Assembly (NCBI RefSeq): GCF_040365225.1 | Contig: NZ_AP028055.1 | Location: 930,001 to 994,000 of the forward strand | Length of the DNA stretch: 64,000 nt | Source: Bacteroides sedimenti | Lineage (GTDB): Bacteria; Bacteroidota; Bacteroidia; Bacteroidales; Bacteroidaceae | Reading direction: 5' to 3' | Part shown: one piece after another, positions 8,733-21,420 of the stretch | Position numbering within the stretch: the stretch's first letter is position 1 | How the letters are laid out: each line of letters opens with the position of its first letter | Position numbers and translations under genes: made by a program | Notes under the pieces: generated by a model | What the model was told of the DNA's origin: nothing | The model's database searches: none | Seen by the model: the letters and a program-made list of their open reading frames with translations, nothing else

Positions 8733-8783
8733 AAGGCAGTTATTTTTGATTTAGTAATCATTAATATCTGCCTTGATTTTTTT
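8733..8783 (+). terminator. Probable terminator after the PspC gene
   Basis: AAGGCAG pairs with CTGCCTT across an AT-rich loop and is followed by GATTTTTTTG. Confidence 0.6.
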
Positions 8784-8907
8784 GAAAATAAACTAATTTA
8801 TCTGATTTCCTGTTGTTTAGGTGAGTTTGTATTTAGTGTCGAAAAGAAAATTAGTGTTTTATGATTTAAAAATTCCCTAAAAGAACGCTTGTGTGATATT
8901 TTGTTTT

Positions 8908-8935
8908 TATCTTTGTGAGACCCCAAAAACGGGGT
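8908..8935 (+). promoter_or_regulatory. ATP synthase operon promoter and leader hairpin
   Basis: TATCTTTG (8908-8915) is a good -7 box. Six bases further the probable 5' leader has a small hairpin, CCCC-AAAAAC-GGGG (8922-8935), about 40 bases before the atpD ATG. The rest of the leader is almost pure A/T. Confidence 0.6.
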
Positions 8936-8969
8936 TATTTGAGAAAAAATAACTAAAAAAATAAAATAA

Positions 8970-10493
<1,524 letters not shown>

Positions 10494-10529
10494 TTTTTTC
10501 TGAGCATTTAAGAATATCATAATAACATT

Positions 10530-10766
10530 ATGAAAGTAGAAATATTATCACCGGAACGTACTCTTTTCAACGGCGATGTAGACCTTGTTACATTGCCGGG
10601 TACTAACGGGAGGTTTACAATTTTGCAGGACCATGCTCCTTTGGTATCTTCCTTAAGAAAGGGAGTTATACGGATTAAGCCTTTTGAAGGGGATGAAATA
10701 GAAATCCCGGTCAATGGTGGATTTGTGGAAGTCAAACGGAATGTTGTTTCTGTTTGTGTAGAATAA
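10530..10766 (+). CDS. atpC: F1Fo ATP synthase subunit epsilon, short form
   Basis: The 78-residue protein contains only the N-terminal beta-sandwich of epsilon (KVEILSPERTLFNGDVDLV, LPGTNGRFTILQDHAPLVS). The C-terminal two-helix domain, which in E. coli-type subunits of about 138 residues brakes ATP hydrolysis, is absent. The sandwich alone is enough to couple gamma to the c-ring. Short epsilons are known in several Bacteroidota, so this looks natural rather than truncated: the stop is clean and no homologous reading frame follows. A 240-bp gap with its own promoter separates it from the next gene. Confidence 0.95.
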   Translation: MKVEILSPERTLFNGDVDLVTLPGTNGRFTILQDHAPLVSSLRKGVIRIKPFEGDEIEIPVNGGFVEVKRNVVSVCVE

Positions 10767-10847
10767 CATAATTGTATACTCTTAAATCGAAAAATCAATT
10801 TTAATCTATGGGTCTTATTAAATTTTCCACGGGGTAGTTTTACCGGG

Positions 10848-10870
10848 TTTCTTTCTTTCTTTCTTTCTTT
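10848..10870. repeat. TTTC tetranucleotide tract
   Basis: Five uninterrupted TTTC units plus TTT lie between atpC and the next gene, about 120 bases upstream of the internal promoter. It is a short simple-sequence repeat prone to slippage; whether its length affects expression is unknown. Confidence 0.9.
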
Positions 10871-10989
10871 GTATAATGCCGTTTCAGTATGTTATGCTTT
10901 TTATTCGATTGTAATTTATCAACCTGTAAACAAACAAAATAGCATGAATCAAACAAAATTGAGAAAGAACCCAATTTAAGGAGGCTCTT

Positions 10990-10997
10990 TATTTTTG
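10990..10997 (+). promoter_or_regulatory. Internal -7 promoter box in the ATP synthase operon
   Basis: TATTTTTG matches TAnnTTTG and ends only 8 bases before the ATG at 11006, so a transcript from here would have almost no leader. Confidence 0.45.
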
Positions 10998-11005
10998 TAA
11001 TTTCT

Positions 11006-11422
11006 ATGAAAACGTTGAGGAAAAGATTCCTTGTTGTACTTACTACGGTAATGTGTACTTTAGGAGTAATTGGTGGAATTATTTTTTATAATATAATTCC
11101 CGAAGAATTATTTATATGGTATCCTAGTATTCCAATCTTCTTTTACCTGATGGGATTCTCATTTGGTGAGGTGTTAAGGCGGATAAACAAGAAATCTAAC
11201 AATGAGTTGTTGAATATATATTTGGTGCTAAGAATAGCTAAGGTCTTTGCTACAGTAATATTTATAGGATTATACGTATTATTGATTAATGAAAAAGATA
11301 AAGAATTTGTGCTTACAATTGCATTTTTCTATGTGGCTTATTCGGTACTTGAAACCAAATTCTATTTTGATTTTGAAAAGAGTTTAAAAAGAAAAAAAGC
11401 AAATGAAAAACTTAGTGTATAA
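11006..11422 (+). CDS. Small membrane protein of the atp operon (AtpI-like position)
   Basis: The 138-residue protein has four hydrophobic segments (about residues 8-28, 38-54, 72-94 and 103-121) and a Lys-rich C-terminus. It occupies the place of atpI, immediately before subunit a, and overlaps atpB by 20 bases, implying coupled translation. In other bacteria AtpI/UncI helps assemble the c-ring or supplies Mg2+; sequence similarity to those is not obvious to me, so the role is inferred from position and topology. Confidence 0.75.
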   Translation: MKTLRKRFLVVLTTVMCTLGVIGGIIFYNIIPEELFIWYPSIPIFFYLMGFSFGEVLRRINKKSNNELLNIYLVLRIAKVFATVIFIGLYVLLINEKDKEFVLTIAFFYVAYSVLETKFYFDFEKSLKRKKANEKLSV

Positions 11423-12476
11423 GATAAGAAGATATACATGGCTATTGCTACTTATGTTTTTGCCTGTGTTACCAGCTTCGGCTAATGAGTCAGAAGGCAA
11501 AGGTGAGGTAGATGTTAAAAGCATAGTTTTTGGTCATATTGGCGATTCATATGAGTGGCATATTACCACATGGGGCGAAACCCATATCTCCATTCCTTTG
11601 CCTGTTATTGTTATGGGGCAGGATGGAACCTGGCATATGTTTTTCTCTTCTGAATTCCATCATTCTCCCACAGGTGAGTACGAAGGGTTTTATGTTGCCA
11701 AAGGAGGACAATTTGATGGTAAGATTGTAGAGAAGAATGCAGCCGGTGCAGAAGTGAGGCCGCTCGACTTATCAATTACCAAAACTGCGTTTGCTATAAT
11801 TCTAAACAGCATTCTTCTTTGTGTAATTATTCTAGGTGTATCTCGCTGGTCAAAAAGAAATCCCAATCAGGCTCCGAAAGGATTTGTGGGAACCATGGAA
11901 ATGTTTATCATGGACATCAATGATAACGTAATAAAAGCCTGTATCGGAAAAGGATATGAGCGTTATTCTCCGTATCTGTTAACCGTATTTTTCTTTATTT
12001 TCTTTAATAACCTGATGGGGCTTATCCCTATATTTCCAGGAGGTGCCAATGTAACCGGTAACATTGCAATCACGCTGACTCTGGCATGTTGTACATTGCT
12101 AGCGGTTAACCTGTTTGCCACTAAAGAATATTGGAAAGAGATTTTCTGGCCCGATGTGCCATTGGCATTGAAACCAATTATGATTCCTATTGAAATAGTG
12201 GGTATCCTGACCAAGCCTTTTGCATTGATGATTCGTCTCTTTGCAAACATTATGGCCGGACACTCTGTGATTTTGAGTCTTGTTTGCTTGGTATTTATTA
12301 CAGCAACCATGGGACAGGTACTAAATGGCTCGATGACTGTATTATCTGTTTTCTTCGGAATCTTCATGAATATTCTGGAACTTTTGGTAGCCTATATCCA
12401 GGCTTACGTATTCACGATGCTTTCTTCGGTGTTTATCGGACTCTCTCTGGTAGAGCATCATCATGAAGCAAAATAA
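11403..12476 (+). CDS. atpB: F1Fo ATP synthase subunit a
   Basis: The 357-residue membrane subunit forms the proton half-channels. It has an unusually long N-terminus: a signal-like segment (YTWLLLLMFLPVLPASA) and about 90 residues predicted to lie outside the inner membrane before the first conserved helix near residue 125. The essential Arg is in ALMIRLFANIMAGH, and the last helices are ILELLVAYIQAYVFTML. The extended N-terminus is a feature of Bacteroidota a subunits. The gene overlaps the preceding one and is followed by an extremely AT-rich 53-base spacer before atpE. Confidence 0.96.
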   Translation: MKNLVYKIRRYTWLLLLMFLPVLPASANESEGKGEVDVKSIVFGHIGDSYEWHITTWGETHISIPLPVIVMGQDGTWHMFFSSEFHHSPTGEYEGFYVAKGGQFDGKIVEKNAAGAEVRPLDLSITKTAFAIILNSILLCVIILGVSRWSKRNPNQAPKGFVGTMEMFIMDINDNVIKACIGKGYERYSPYLLTVFFFIFFNNLMGLIPIFPGGANVTGNIAITLTLACCTLLAVNLFATKEYWKEIFWPDVPLALKPIMIPIEIVGILTKPFALMIRLFANIMAGHSVILSLVCLVFITATMGQVLNGSMTVLSVFFGIFMNILELLVAYIQAYVFTMLSSVFIGLSLVEHHHEAK

Positions 12477-12781
<305 letters not shown>

Positions 12782-12785
12782 TAAC

Positions 12786-13286
12786 ATGTCATTATTACAA
12801 CCTGAATTTGGACTTCTGTTCTGGATGCTCCTTTCGTTTGCAGTGGTATTTATCATTCTTGCGAAATTCGGCTTTCCTGTCATCACTAAGATGGTAGAAG
12901 AGCGTAAGCAATTTATTGATAAATCACTCGAAGCTGCAAAAACAGCCAACGAGCAGTTGGCCGGCATTAAAGCCGACGGAGAAGCTATGTTGGCAGAAGC
13001 TCGTGAAGAGCAGGTGAGAATCTTGAATGAGGCAGCTGCTATTCGCGAAAAAATATTAAGCGAAGCAAAAGTAAGCGCACAAATTGAAGCCAAAAAACAA
13101 TTAGACGAAGTAAGACTTCAAATCCAGGCTGAAAAAGAAGAAGCTATCCGCGATGTTCGTCGTCAGATAGCAGTCTTGTCAGTTGATATTGCCGAAAAGG
13201 TTATTCGTACCAATTTAACGAAGGACAAGGCACAGATGGAGATGATTGATCGTTTATTGGACGAATTGACTGTATCAAAATCGTAA
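12786..13286 (+). CDS. atpF: F1Fo ATP synthase subunit b
   Basis: The 166-residue peripheral stalk subunit has one N-terminal membrane helix ([19 protein letters not shown], about residues 8-26) and a long charged coiled coil rich in Ala, Glu and Lys up to the C-terminus. As a dimer it holds the F1 head against subunit a. Length is normal. It lies 4 bases after atpE and 3 bases before atpH, so translation is probably coupled. No duplicated b' gene is present. Confidence 0.96.
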   Translation: MSLLQPEFGLLFWMLLSFAVVFIILAKFGFPVITKMVEERKQFIDKSLEAAKTANEQLAGIKADGEAMLAEAREEQVRILNEAAAIREKILSEAKVSAQIEAKKQLDEVRLQIQAEKEEAIRDVRRQIAVLSVDIAEKVIRTNLTKDKAQMEMIDRLLDELTVSKS

Positions 13287-13289
13287 ACA

Positions 13290-13844
13290 ATGAATATAGG
13301 TATTATTCCAATGCGTTATGCAAAAGCTTTATTTGCTTTCGCGCAAGATAAAGGTATGGAAGAGACTGTTTATGCGGAGATGAACCAGCTTGCCCGGAGT
13401 TTCGCAGAGCATGCCTCCTTAAAAACCATACTCGACAATCCTGTGTTGAAAAGCAAAGAGAAGCAAGCGCTAATATGCACTGCGGCCGGTACTCAGGTGA
13501 GCGATATATTTGTGCGTTTCATTGAAATGGTATTGCATCATAAAAGAGAAAAGCATCTGCAATCCATTGCTTTGATGTATCAGGATTTATACCGCAAGGC
13601 CAGACAGATAACCATCGGTTCTTTGGTCACGGCTACTCCGTTGAGTGCCGATGAAGAGAATCGCATGAGGAAAATGCTGATGATGGATAAAGAAGGAACG
13701 CTGGAGTTCAAAGCAACAGTCGATCCGGAAATTCTTGGCGGATTTATCTTTGGTATTGATACCTACCGTTTGGACGCAAGTGTTGCAACTCAGCTTAAAC
13801 GGGTGAAGAACCAGTTTATGGATAAGAATAGAAAAAGTTTATAA
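13290..13844 (+). CDS. atpH: F1Fo ATP synthase subunit delta
   Basis: The 184-residue OSCP/delta protein joins the b stalk to the top of F1. The N-terminal helical bundle begins IPMRYAKALFAFAQDKGMEE, and the conserved C-terminal part contains GTLEFKATVDPEILGGFIF and LDASVATQLKRVK. Length and domains are normal. It sits between atpF (3 bases) and atpA (10 bases). Confidence 0.96.
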   Translation: MNIGIIPMRYAKALFAFAQDKGMEETVYAEMNQLARSFAEHASLKTILDNPVLKSKEKQALICTAAGTQVSDIFVRFIEMVLHHKREKHLQSIALMYQDLYRKARQITIGSLVTATPLSADEENRMRKMLMMDKEGTLEFKATVDPEILGGFIFGIDTYRLDASVATQLKRVKNQFMDKNRKSL

Positions 13845-13854
13845 ATAAAGAATT

Positions 13855-15441
13855 ATGTCCGAAAATATAAAAGCAAGTGAAGTTTCCGAAGTGTTGCGGA
13901 TGCAGCTTGAAGGAATTGATACCAGTCTTCAGTTTGATGAAGTGGGGACTGTACTTCAGGTGAGTGACGGAGTTGTCCGCATTTACGGCCTTAGGAATGC
14001 TGAAGCTAACGAGCTGCTGGAGTTCGACAATGGTATGAAAGCCGTTGTGATGAACCTGGAAGAAGATAATGTGGGCGCTGTGTTACTTGGCCCTACAGAT
14101 CAGATAAAGGAAGGATATATAGTAAAACGTACCAAGCGTATTGCTTCCATCAATGTGGGAGAAGGCATGCTGGGACGTGTAATCAATCCGCTTGGTGAAT
14201 CGCTAGATGGTAAAGGAGAAATTTCAGGCGAGCGTTTTGAAATGCCTTTGGAACGTAAAGCTCCGGGAGTAATTTTCCGTCAGCCGGTAAATCAGCCTCT
14301 GCAAACAGGTTTGAAGGCTGTTGATGCCATGATTCCTATCGGACGCGGCCAGCGTGAGTTGATTATCGGTGACCGTCAGACTGGAAAAACTTCGATAGCC
14401 ATTGATACTATTATCAACCAGAGAAGTAACTTTGAAGCCGGTGATCCGGTATATTGTATCTATGTGGCCATTGGTCAAAAAGGTTCTACTGTAGCTACCA
14501 TCGTAAATACTCTGAAAGAGAAAGGCGCGATGGATTATACTATTGTAGTTTCTGCAACTGCATCAGACCCTGCTGCATTGCAATATTTCGCACCTTTTGC
14601 CGGAGCTGCCATCGGTGAGTATTTCCGCGATACCGGTCGTCATGCTCTTGTAGTTTATGATGACTTGTCCAAACAGGCCGTTGCCTATCGTGAGGTATCC
14701 CTTATTCTTCGTCGTCCTTCCGGACGTGAAGCATATCCGGGCGATATCTTCTATCTGCACTCTCGTCTGCTGGAACGTTCTGCAAAGATTATCAATCAGC
14801 AGGAAGTGGCTTGTCAGATGAACGACCTGCCCGAAAGCATGAAAGGCAAGGTGAAAGGTGGTGGCTCGCTCACAGCTCTTCCGATTATTGAAACTCAGGC
14901 TGGAGACGTTGCTGCTTATATCCCTACCAACGTAATCTCTATTACCGATGGTCAGATATTCCTGGATACCGACTTGTTCAACCAAGGTAACCGTCCGGCT
15001 ATCAACGTAGGTATCTCTGTATCTCGTGTGGGAGGTAACGCTCAGATAAAGGCGATGAAGAAAGTTGCAGGTACCTTGAAAATAGACCAGGCACAATTCC
15101 GCGAATTGGAAGCATTTACCAAGTTTGGTGGTGATATGGACCCAGTAACTGCCCTTACTATTAACAAAGGTCAGAAGAATACTCGTTTGCTGGTTCAGCC
15201 TCAATATACTCCAATGCCGGTTGAGCAACAGATTGCAATCCTTTATTGCGGTACACACGGCTTGTTGAAATCTGTAAAGCTAGATAAAGTGCACGAGTTT
15301 GAGAAGAACTTCTTATTAGATCTTCAAAACAACCACCAGACAGATGTACTCGATGTACTGAAAAAAGGTGTCATCAACGATGAGGTGTCTTCAATTATCG
15401 AGAAAGTAGCAGAAAAGATTGCGAAAATCTATAGTAAATAG
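13855..15441 (+). CDS. atpA: F1Fo ATP synthase subunit alpha
   Basis: The 528-residue non-catalytic nucleotide-binding subunit alternates with beta in the F1 hexamer. It shows the P-loop [11 protein letters not shown] (about residues 171-181), the arginine-finger region [19 protein letters not shown], and the N-terminal IRVQSVGDGIARV-type beta barrel ([17 protein letters not shown]). It is full length. atpG follows after 8 bases with AGGAGG-like purines in between (TAGGAGGGAATATG), a rare visible Shine-Dalgarno-like site. Confidence 0.98.
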   Translation: MSENIKASEVSEVLRMQLEGIDTSLQFDEVGTVLQVSDGVVRIYGLRNAEANELLEFDNGMKAVVMNLEEDNVGAVLLGPTDQIKEGYIVKRTKRIASINVGEGMLGRVINPLGESLDGKGEISGERFEMPLERKAPGVIFRQPVNQPLQTGLKAVDAMIPIGRGQRELIIGDRQTGKTSIAIDTIINQRSNFEAGDPVYCIYVAIGQKGSTVATIVNTLKEKGAMDYTIVVSATASDPAALQYFAPFAGAAIGEYFRDTGRHALVVYDDLSKQAVAYREVSLILRRPSGREAYPGDIFYLHSRLLERSAKIINQQEVACQMNDLPESMKGKVKGGGSLTALPIIETQAGDVAAYIPTNVISITDGQIFLDTDLFNQGNRPAINVGISVSRVGGNAQIKAMKKVAGTLKIDQAQFRELEAFTKFGGDMDPVTALTINKGQKNTRLLVQPQYTPMPVEQQIAILYCGTHGLLKSVKLDKVHEFEKNFLLDLQNNHQTDVLDVLKKGVINDEVSSIIEKVAEKIAKIYSK

Positions 15442-15449
15442 GAGGGAAT

Positions 15450-16334
15450 ATGGCATCACTAAAAGAAGTAAAAGGAAGAATTGCATCGGTTAACAGTACC
15501 CGGAAGATTACCTCTGCCATGAAAATGGTGGCCTCGGCTAAGCTGCACCGTGCGCAGAATTCTATTGCGAATATGCTTCCTTACGAGAAGAAGCTGCATG
15601 CCATGCTAACGGCTTTTCTCTCAATCGAAGCCGATATTCAGTCACCTTATATTAAGGAACGTTCTGTAAAAAGGGTAGCTATAGTTGCTTTCTCTTCCAA
15701 TTCCTCTCTCTGCGGTGCGTACAATGCCAATGTGGCCCGTCAGCTCAACCTGATGGTCGATGGGTATGCTTCTGAGATTGGTAAAGAGAATGTTCTGATT
15801 TTTGCTGTGGGCAAGAAGATTGGTCATGCTGCTAAGAAAGAAGGCCACAATGTCGTTGAAAACTTCCTGGAAATGGCTGACAAGCCTTCGTATCAGGAAG
15901 CGTTCGACCTCTCTCGTAAACTGATGAAACTGTTTACAGAACATCAGGTTGACAAAGTGGAACTGCTTTATCATCACTTTAAGAACACAGCTTCGCAGTT
16001 ACTTACCCGTGAGGAATATCTGCCGGTAAATCTGCAAGCCATTGAGACTGAAGAGATACCTGGACAGCACCATAAATGGGCTTTGCATCATATCTTTGAG
16101 CCTTCGAAGGAAGATTTGCTGGCAACGTTAATACCTCAGGTTCTTGGCTTAAAATTGTACACAGCGCTATTAGACTCTAATACGTCCGAACATGCAGCCC
16201 GAACCATGGCTATGCAAATTGCGACCGATAATGCAAACGATTTGATTCAGGAACTTACAGTTCAGTACAACAAATCCCGTCAACAGGCTATTACAAATGA
16301 GCTGCTTGATATTATCGGTGGTTCTTTGAAATAA
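15450..16334 (+). CDS. atpG: F1Fo ATP synthase subunit gamma
   Basis: The 294-residue central rotor shaft begins MASLKEVKGRIASVNSTRKITSAM-type sequence (residues 1-24) and ends with TVQYNKSRQQAITNELLDI, the two conserved termini that form the coiled-coil axle. The middle Rossmann-like domain includes SSNSSLCGAYN. It is the last gene of the operon and is followed by a strong terminator, completing one copy of each F1Fo subunit. Confidence 0.97.
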   Translation: MASLKEVKGRIASVNSTRKITSAMKMVASAKLHRAQNSIANMLPYEKKLHAMLTAFLSIEADIQSPYIKERSVKRVAIVAFSSNSSLCGAYNANVARQLNLMVDGYASEIGKENVLIFAVGKKIGHAAKKEGHNVVENFLEMADKPSYQEAFDLSRKLMKLFTEHQVDKVELLYHHFKNTASQLLTREEYLPVNLQAIETEEIPGQHHKWALHHIFEPSKEDLLATLIPQVLGLKLYTALLDSNTSEHAARTMAMQIATDNANDLIQELTVQYNKSRQQAITNELLDIIGGSLK

Positions 16335-16352
16335 ATTTAAATACGATTATAG

Positions 16353-16384
16353 AAAAGGCTGTCTATTGAAGACAGCCTTTTTTG
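16353..16384. terminator. Terminator at the end of the ATP synthase operon
   Basis: AAAAGGCTGTCT pairs with AGACAGCCTTTT around ATTGA and is followed by TTT. The A-run on the left lets it serve the convergent AraC gene as well. Confidence 0.88.
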
Positions 16385-16467
16385 TTGAGATGTCTCGGTT
16401 TTAAAACTCTTTCATACTGAACCACTCGTGCACACTCATTTAGCAATTAAAAACTGATAATTATAAG

Positions 16468-17370
16468 TTAATGCTGCACCCTATATTCATTTGGTGAACA
16501 TCCAACACGCTTTTTAAACAAGCGGCTAAAATGTTGAGGATATTTAAAGCCCAATTCATATGCAATTTCGCTTACAGATTTACTTGTGTCAAACACTAAC
16601 TCTTTAGCGGTATCAATTAACTTCAACTGTATATGTTCAAGAGCTGATTTTCCAGTTTCTTTCTTGATTAGATCTCCTAGATAGTTCGCTGATAGATTAA
16701 GCTTATCGGCACAATATCCGACGGTTGGTAAGCCGATATTCTGTGGTTTAGATGATGTAAAATAATCATCCAGCAGATTTTCAAATCGAACTAATATATT
16801 TTTATTAACATGTTCACGAGTAATAAACTGACGGTCATAGAAACGTTTACAATAATTAAGGAGTAATTCTATATTCGATGTAATCAACGTTTTGCTGTGT
16901 TTGTCTATGGAGTGATTTAATTCCATTTCAATTTTATGCAAGCAGTCTATTACAACTAATCGTTCTTGTTCTGATAAATGAAGCGCTTCATTAACTTCAT
17001 AAGAAAAAAAAGAATATTCTTTGATATTTCGTCCAAGCGAAGTACCACGTATCAAGTCCGGATGAAATAACAATGCCCAACCTTTTGGCTGAAAATACTC
17101 ACCGTTATCTTCTACACCAAGAACTTGCCCCGGTGCAATACACACCAATGTACCTTCTTGGTAATCATAATAATTACGACCATAGATCAAATCTCCGCAT
17201 TTTACATCTTTCAGATATATTGCATAAAAGCCGAAACTATGACGCATATGTGCTATTTTGTTAGACTTTGACATATCAATGACACTAACTAACGGATGCA
17301 ATGTTTCCAGTCCGAGAAGGACATTATAATCACATATATTATCAATTTTTAATATCTCATTCATAAGCAC
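16468..17370 (-). CDS. AraC family transcriptional regulator of the aldehyde-type redox cluster
   Basis: The 300-residue protein has an N-terminal cupin-like sensing region (about 1-190) and a C-terminal AraC double helix-turn-helix (about 205-298) with KLNLSANYLGDLIKKETG, SVSEIAYELGFKYPQHFSRLFKK and GCSPNEYR. Met1 or Met3 may be the start. It is divergent from an aldo/keto reductase. Two promoters of the neighbouring cluster carry pairs of direct repeats 21 bp apart, the geometry expected for an AraC-type dimer, so I infer that it controls those genes. The genetic setting recalls E. coli YqhC with yqhD and dkgA. Confidence 0.93.
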   Translation of the reverse strand: MLMNEILKIDNICDYNVLLGLETLHPLVSVIDMSKSNKIAHMRHSFGFYAIYLKDVKCGDLIYGRNYYDYQEGTLVCIAPGQVLGVEDNGEYFQPKGWALLFHPDLIRGTSLGRNIKEYSFFSYEVNEALHLSEQERLVVIDCLHKIEMELNHSIDKHSKTLITSNIELLLNYCKRFYDRQFITREHVNKNILVRFENLLDDYFTSSKPQNIGLPTVGYCADKLNLSANYLGDLIKKETGKSALEHIQLKLIDTAKELVFDTSKSVSEIAYELGFKYPQHFSRLFKKRVGCSPNEYRVQH

Positions 17371-17437
17371 TTATATATTAGTTTGCAAGACAAAAGTAGC
17401 ACTTATTTTGTTATTTATATCGTAAGACATCTTGTAT

Positions 17438-17473
17438 CTGTAATATTGGTATGCATATCAGTAATCTGTATAA
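17438..17473 (+). promoter_or_regulatory. Candidate AraC-type operator upstream of the first aldo/keto reductase
   Basis: Two direct repeats, CTGTAATATTGGTAT (17438-17452) and CAGTAATCTGTATAA (17459-17473), start exactly 21 bp apart. The proximal one starts 37 bases before the -7 box. A second pair with nearly the same sequence and spacing lies before the flavodoxin gene (19857-19892). Confidence 0.75.
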
Positions 17474-17495
17474 CAGTGCCTCGGGAAATCCGGTA

Positions 17496-18509
<1,014 letters not shown>

Positions 18510-18534
18510 GAAAAAGTGAAGTTTACAAAACAAA

Positions 18535-19800
18535 ATGAAGAACTTAGTAACAATTTCAATAGTTGCTGCAATTCTGTTATTCAGTCAATACAATCAATTA
18601 AAGGCACAAAATATGATAGAAAAAAATCCCAAAGTCAGTAATTTCCCAGTGGGAGACAAATTGCCCGAAATGTATTCTAAATACTTCATCGGACAGGCTT
18701 ATTTAGCTCCGTTGACAAAAAATAAAGATTTAAATTGTCCCATATCTAATGTGACCTTTGAACCGGGTTGTCGAAATAACTGGCATAGCCATACTGGTGG
18801 TCAAATCCTTGTTGTAGTAGGTGGAAAAGGATATTATCAGGCTAAAGGTGAAGCGGCACGTTTGCTTTTACCCGGTGATGTGGTTGAGATTTCGGCTAAT
18901 GTGGTTCACTGGCACGGTGCTGGTCCGGATAGTTGGTTTTCGCATTTGGCAATTGAAACAAATCCACAGAATAGCAAAAACACCTGGTTAGAAGCTGTGG
19001 ATGACGAGCAATATAAAAAAGCAACTGACGCTTCAAAAAGTGACCCCATCAACTTAACGAATGCGGCTATTAAAAATCATGAAGAATTATGGCCCGGTTA
19101 TATCTCTAAAATAGCTAAAACTGATCCAGAATTGATTCAGATATTCGATAATTGGGCTTTCGGCGAGGTCATTAGCGATGGTAACATCGACACCAAAACC
19201 CGGGTGATAATGATTATGGGTTCCACCATTGCTCAAGGTGCACTTACGGAATATAAAATGTTTGTAAATGGAGCTCTCAATGTGGGTGTTACACCTGTTG
19301 AAATAAAGGAAATTCTGTATCAATCGGTTGCTTATGTTGGAGTGGCAAAGGTGATAGACTTTATTAATGCCGCAAACGAGATATTTACAGAACATGGTAT
19401 TGCTTTACCTCTGAAAGGGCAATCTACTACCAATCGTGAAACACGTTTTGAGAAGGGATTGGCTCTTCAAAAGGATATTTTTGGAGAGGTTATTGATAAA
19501 ATGTACGAGCAAGCACCGAAGAATCAGCTGCATATACAAAAGTATCTATCGGCAAATTGCTTTGGTGATTATCAAACTCGTACAGGTTTAGATACAAAGA
19601 CAAGAGAACTTTTAACTTTCTCCATGCTCATCAGCATGGGTGGCACTGAATCGCAGGTAAAAGGACATATTCTTGGAAACGTTAAAGTGGGCAATGACAA
19701 AGAAACATTGTTGAGTGTAACCACACAACTTTTACCATATATAGGATATCCTCGTACCTTGAATGCATTGAAATTTTTAAATGAAGTTATACCTGAATAA
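18535..19800 (+). CDS. Exported cupin plus double carboxymuconolactone decarboxylase-like protein
   Basis: The 421-residue protein starts with a signal peptide (MKNLVTISIVAAILLFSQYN ending near KAQ). A cupin domain follows at about 55-150, with the metal-binding NWHSHTGGQILVV and VVHWHGAGPDSW motifs. Two carboxymuconolactone decarboxylase (CMD) domains lie at about 185-285 and 300-415. The CMD domains lack the AhpD CxxC pair, so peroxidase activity is unlikely. Cupin-CMD fusions are often annotated as gamma-carboxymuconolactone decarboxylase-like but the substrate is unknown. It is the only exported product of this redox cluster. Confidence 0.85.
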   Translation: MKNLVTISIVAAILLFSQYNQLKAQNMIEKNPKVSNFPVGDKLPEMYSKYFIGQAYLAPLTKNKDLNCPISNVTFEPGCRNNWHSHTGGQILVVVGGKGYYQAKGEAARLLLPGDVVEISANVVHWHGAGPDSWFSHLAIETNPQNSKNTWLEAVDDEQYKKATDASKSDPINLTNAAIKNHEELWPGYISKIAKTDPELIQIFDNWAFGEVISDGNIDTKTRVIMIMGSTIAQGALTEYKMFVNGALNVGVTPVEIKEILYQSVAYVGVAKVIDFINAANEIFTEHGIALPLKGQSTTNRETRFEKGLALQKDIFGEVIDKMYEQAPKNQLHIQKYLSANCFGDYQTRTGLDTKTRELLTFSMLISMGGTESQVKGHILGNVKVGNDKETLLSVTTQLLPYIGYPRTLNALKFLNEVIPE

Positions 19801-19856
19801 ACAAAAAAAAAAGTATGCAAATTCTCTGAAAAACAGATAATTCCATAAATGAATAT

Positions 19857-19892
19857 CATTAATATGAGTATTTATTCCAGTAATATGTATAA
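19857..19892 (+). promoter_or_regulatory. Candidate AraC-type operator upstream of the flavodoxin gene
   Basis: CATTAATATGAGTAT (19857-19871) and CAGTAATATGTATAA (19878-19892) start exactly 21 bp apart. The proximal repeat differs from its partner at 17459-17473 at one of 15 bases and starts 36 bases before the -7 box, against 37 there. Confidence 0.75.
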
Positions 19893-19913
19893 TAACACAT
19901 AAGAAATCCATAA

Positions 19914-19921
19914 TAAATTTG
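19914..19921 (+). promoter_or_regulatory. -7 promoter box of the flavodoxin operon
   Basis: TAAATTTG followed by CATC, 51 bases before the ATG. The upstream 30 bases, including GAAATCC, also match the promoter at 17496. Confidence 0.7.
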
Positions 19922-19972
19922 CATCGTGAATAAAATTTGGAGAAAGAGTAAATTATAGAACTTAAAAAGATT

Positions 19973-21377
<1,405 letters not shown>

Positions 21378-21420
21378 ACTAAATAAAAATCAAACAAAAA
21401 CAATTTAAACAATAATCAAA

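Noticed and set aside
14563..15258. 231-codon antisense frame in atpA
   Set aside because: It is a shadow of the highly conserved atpA coding sequence with no protein-like features.
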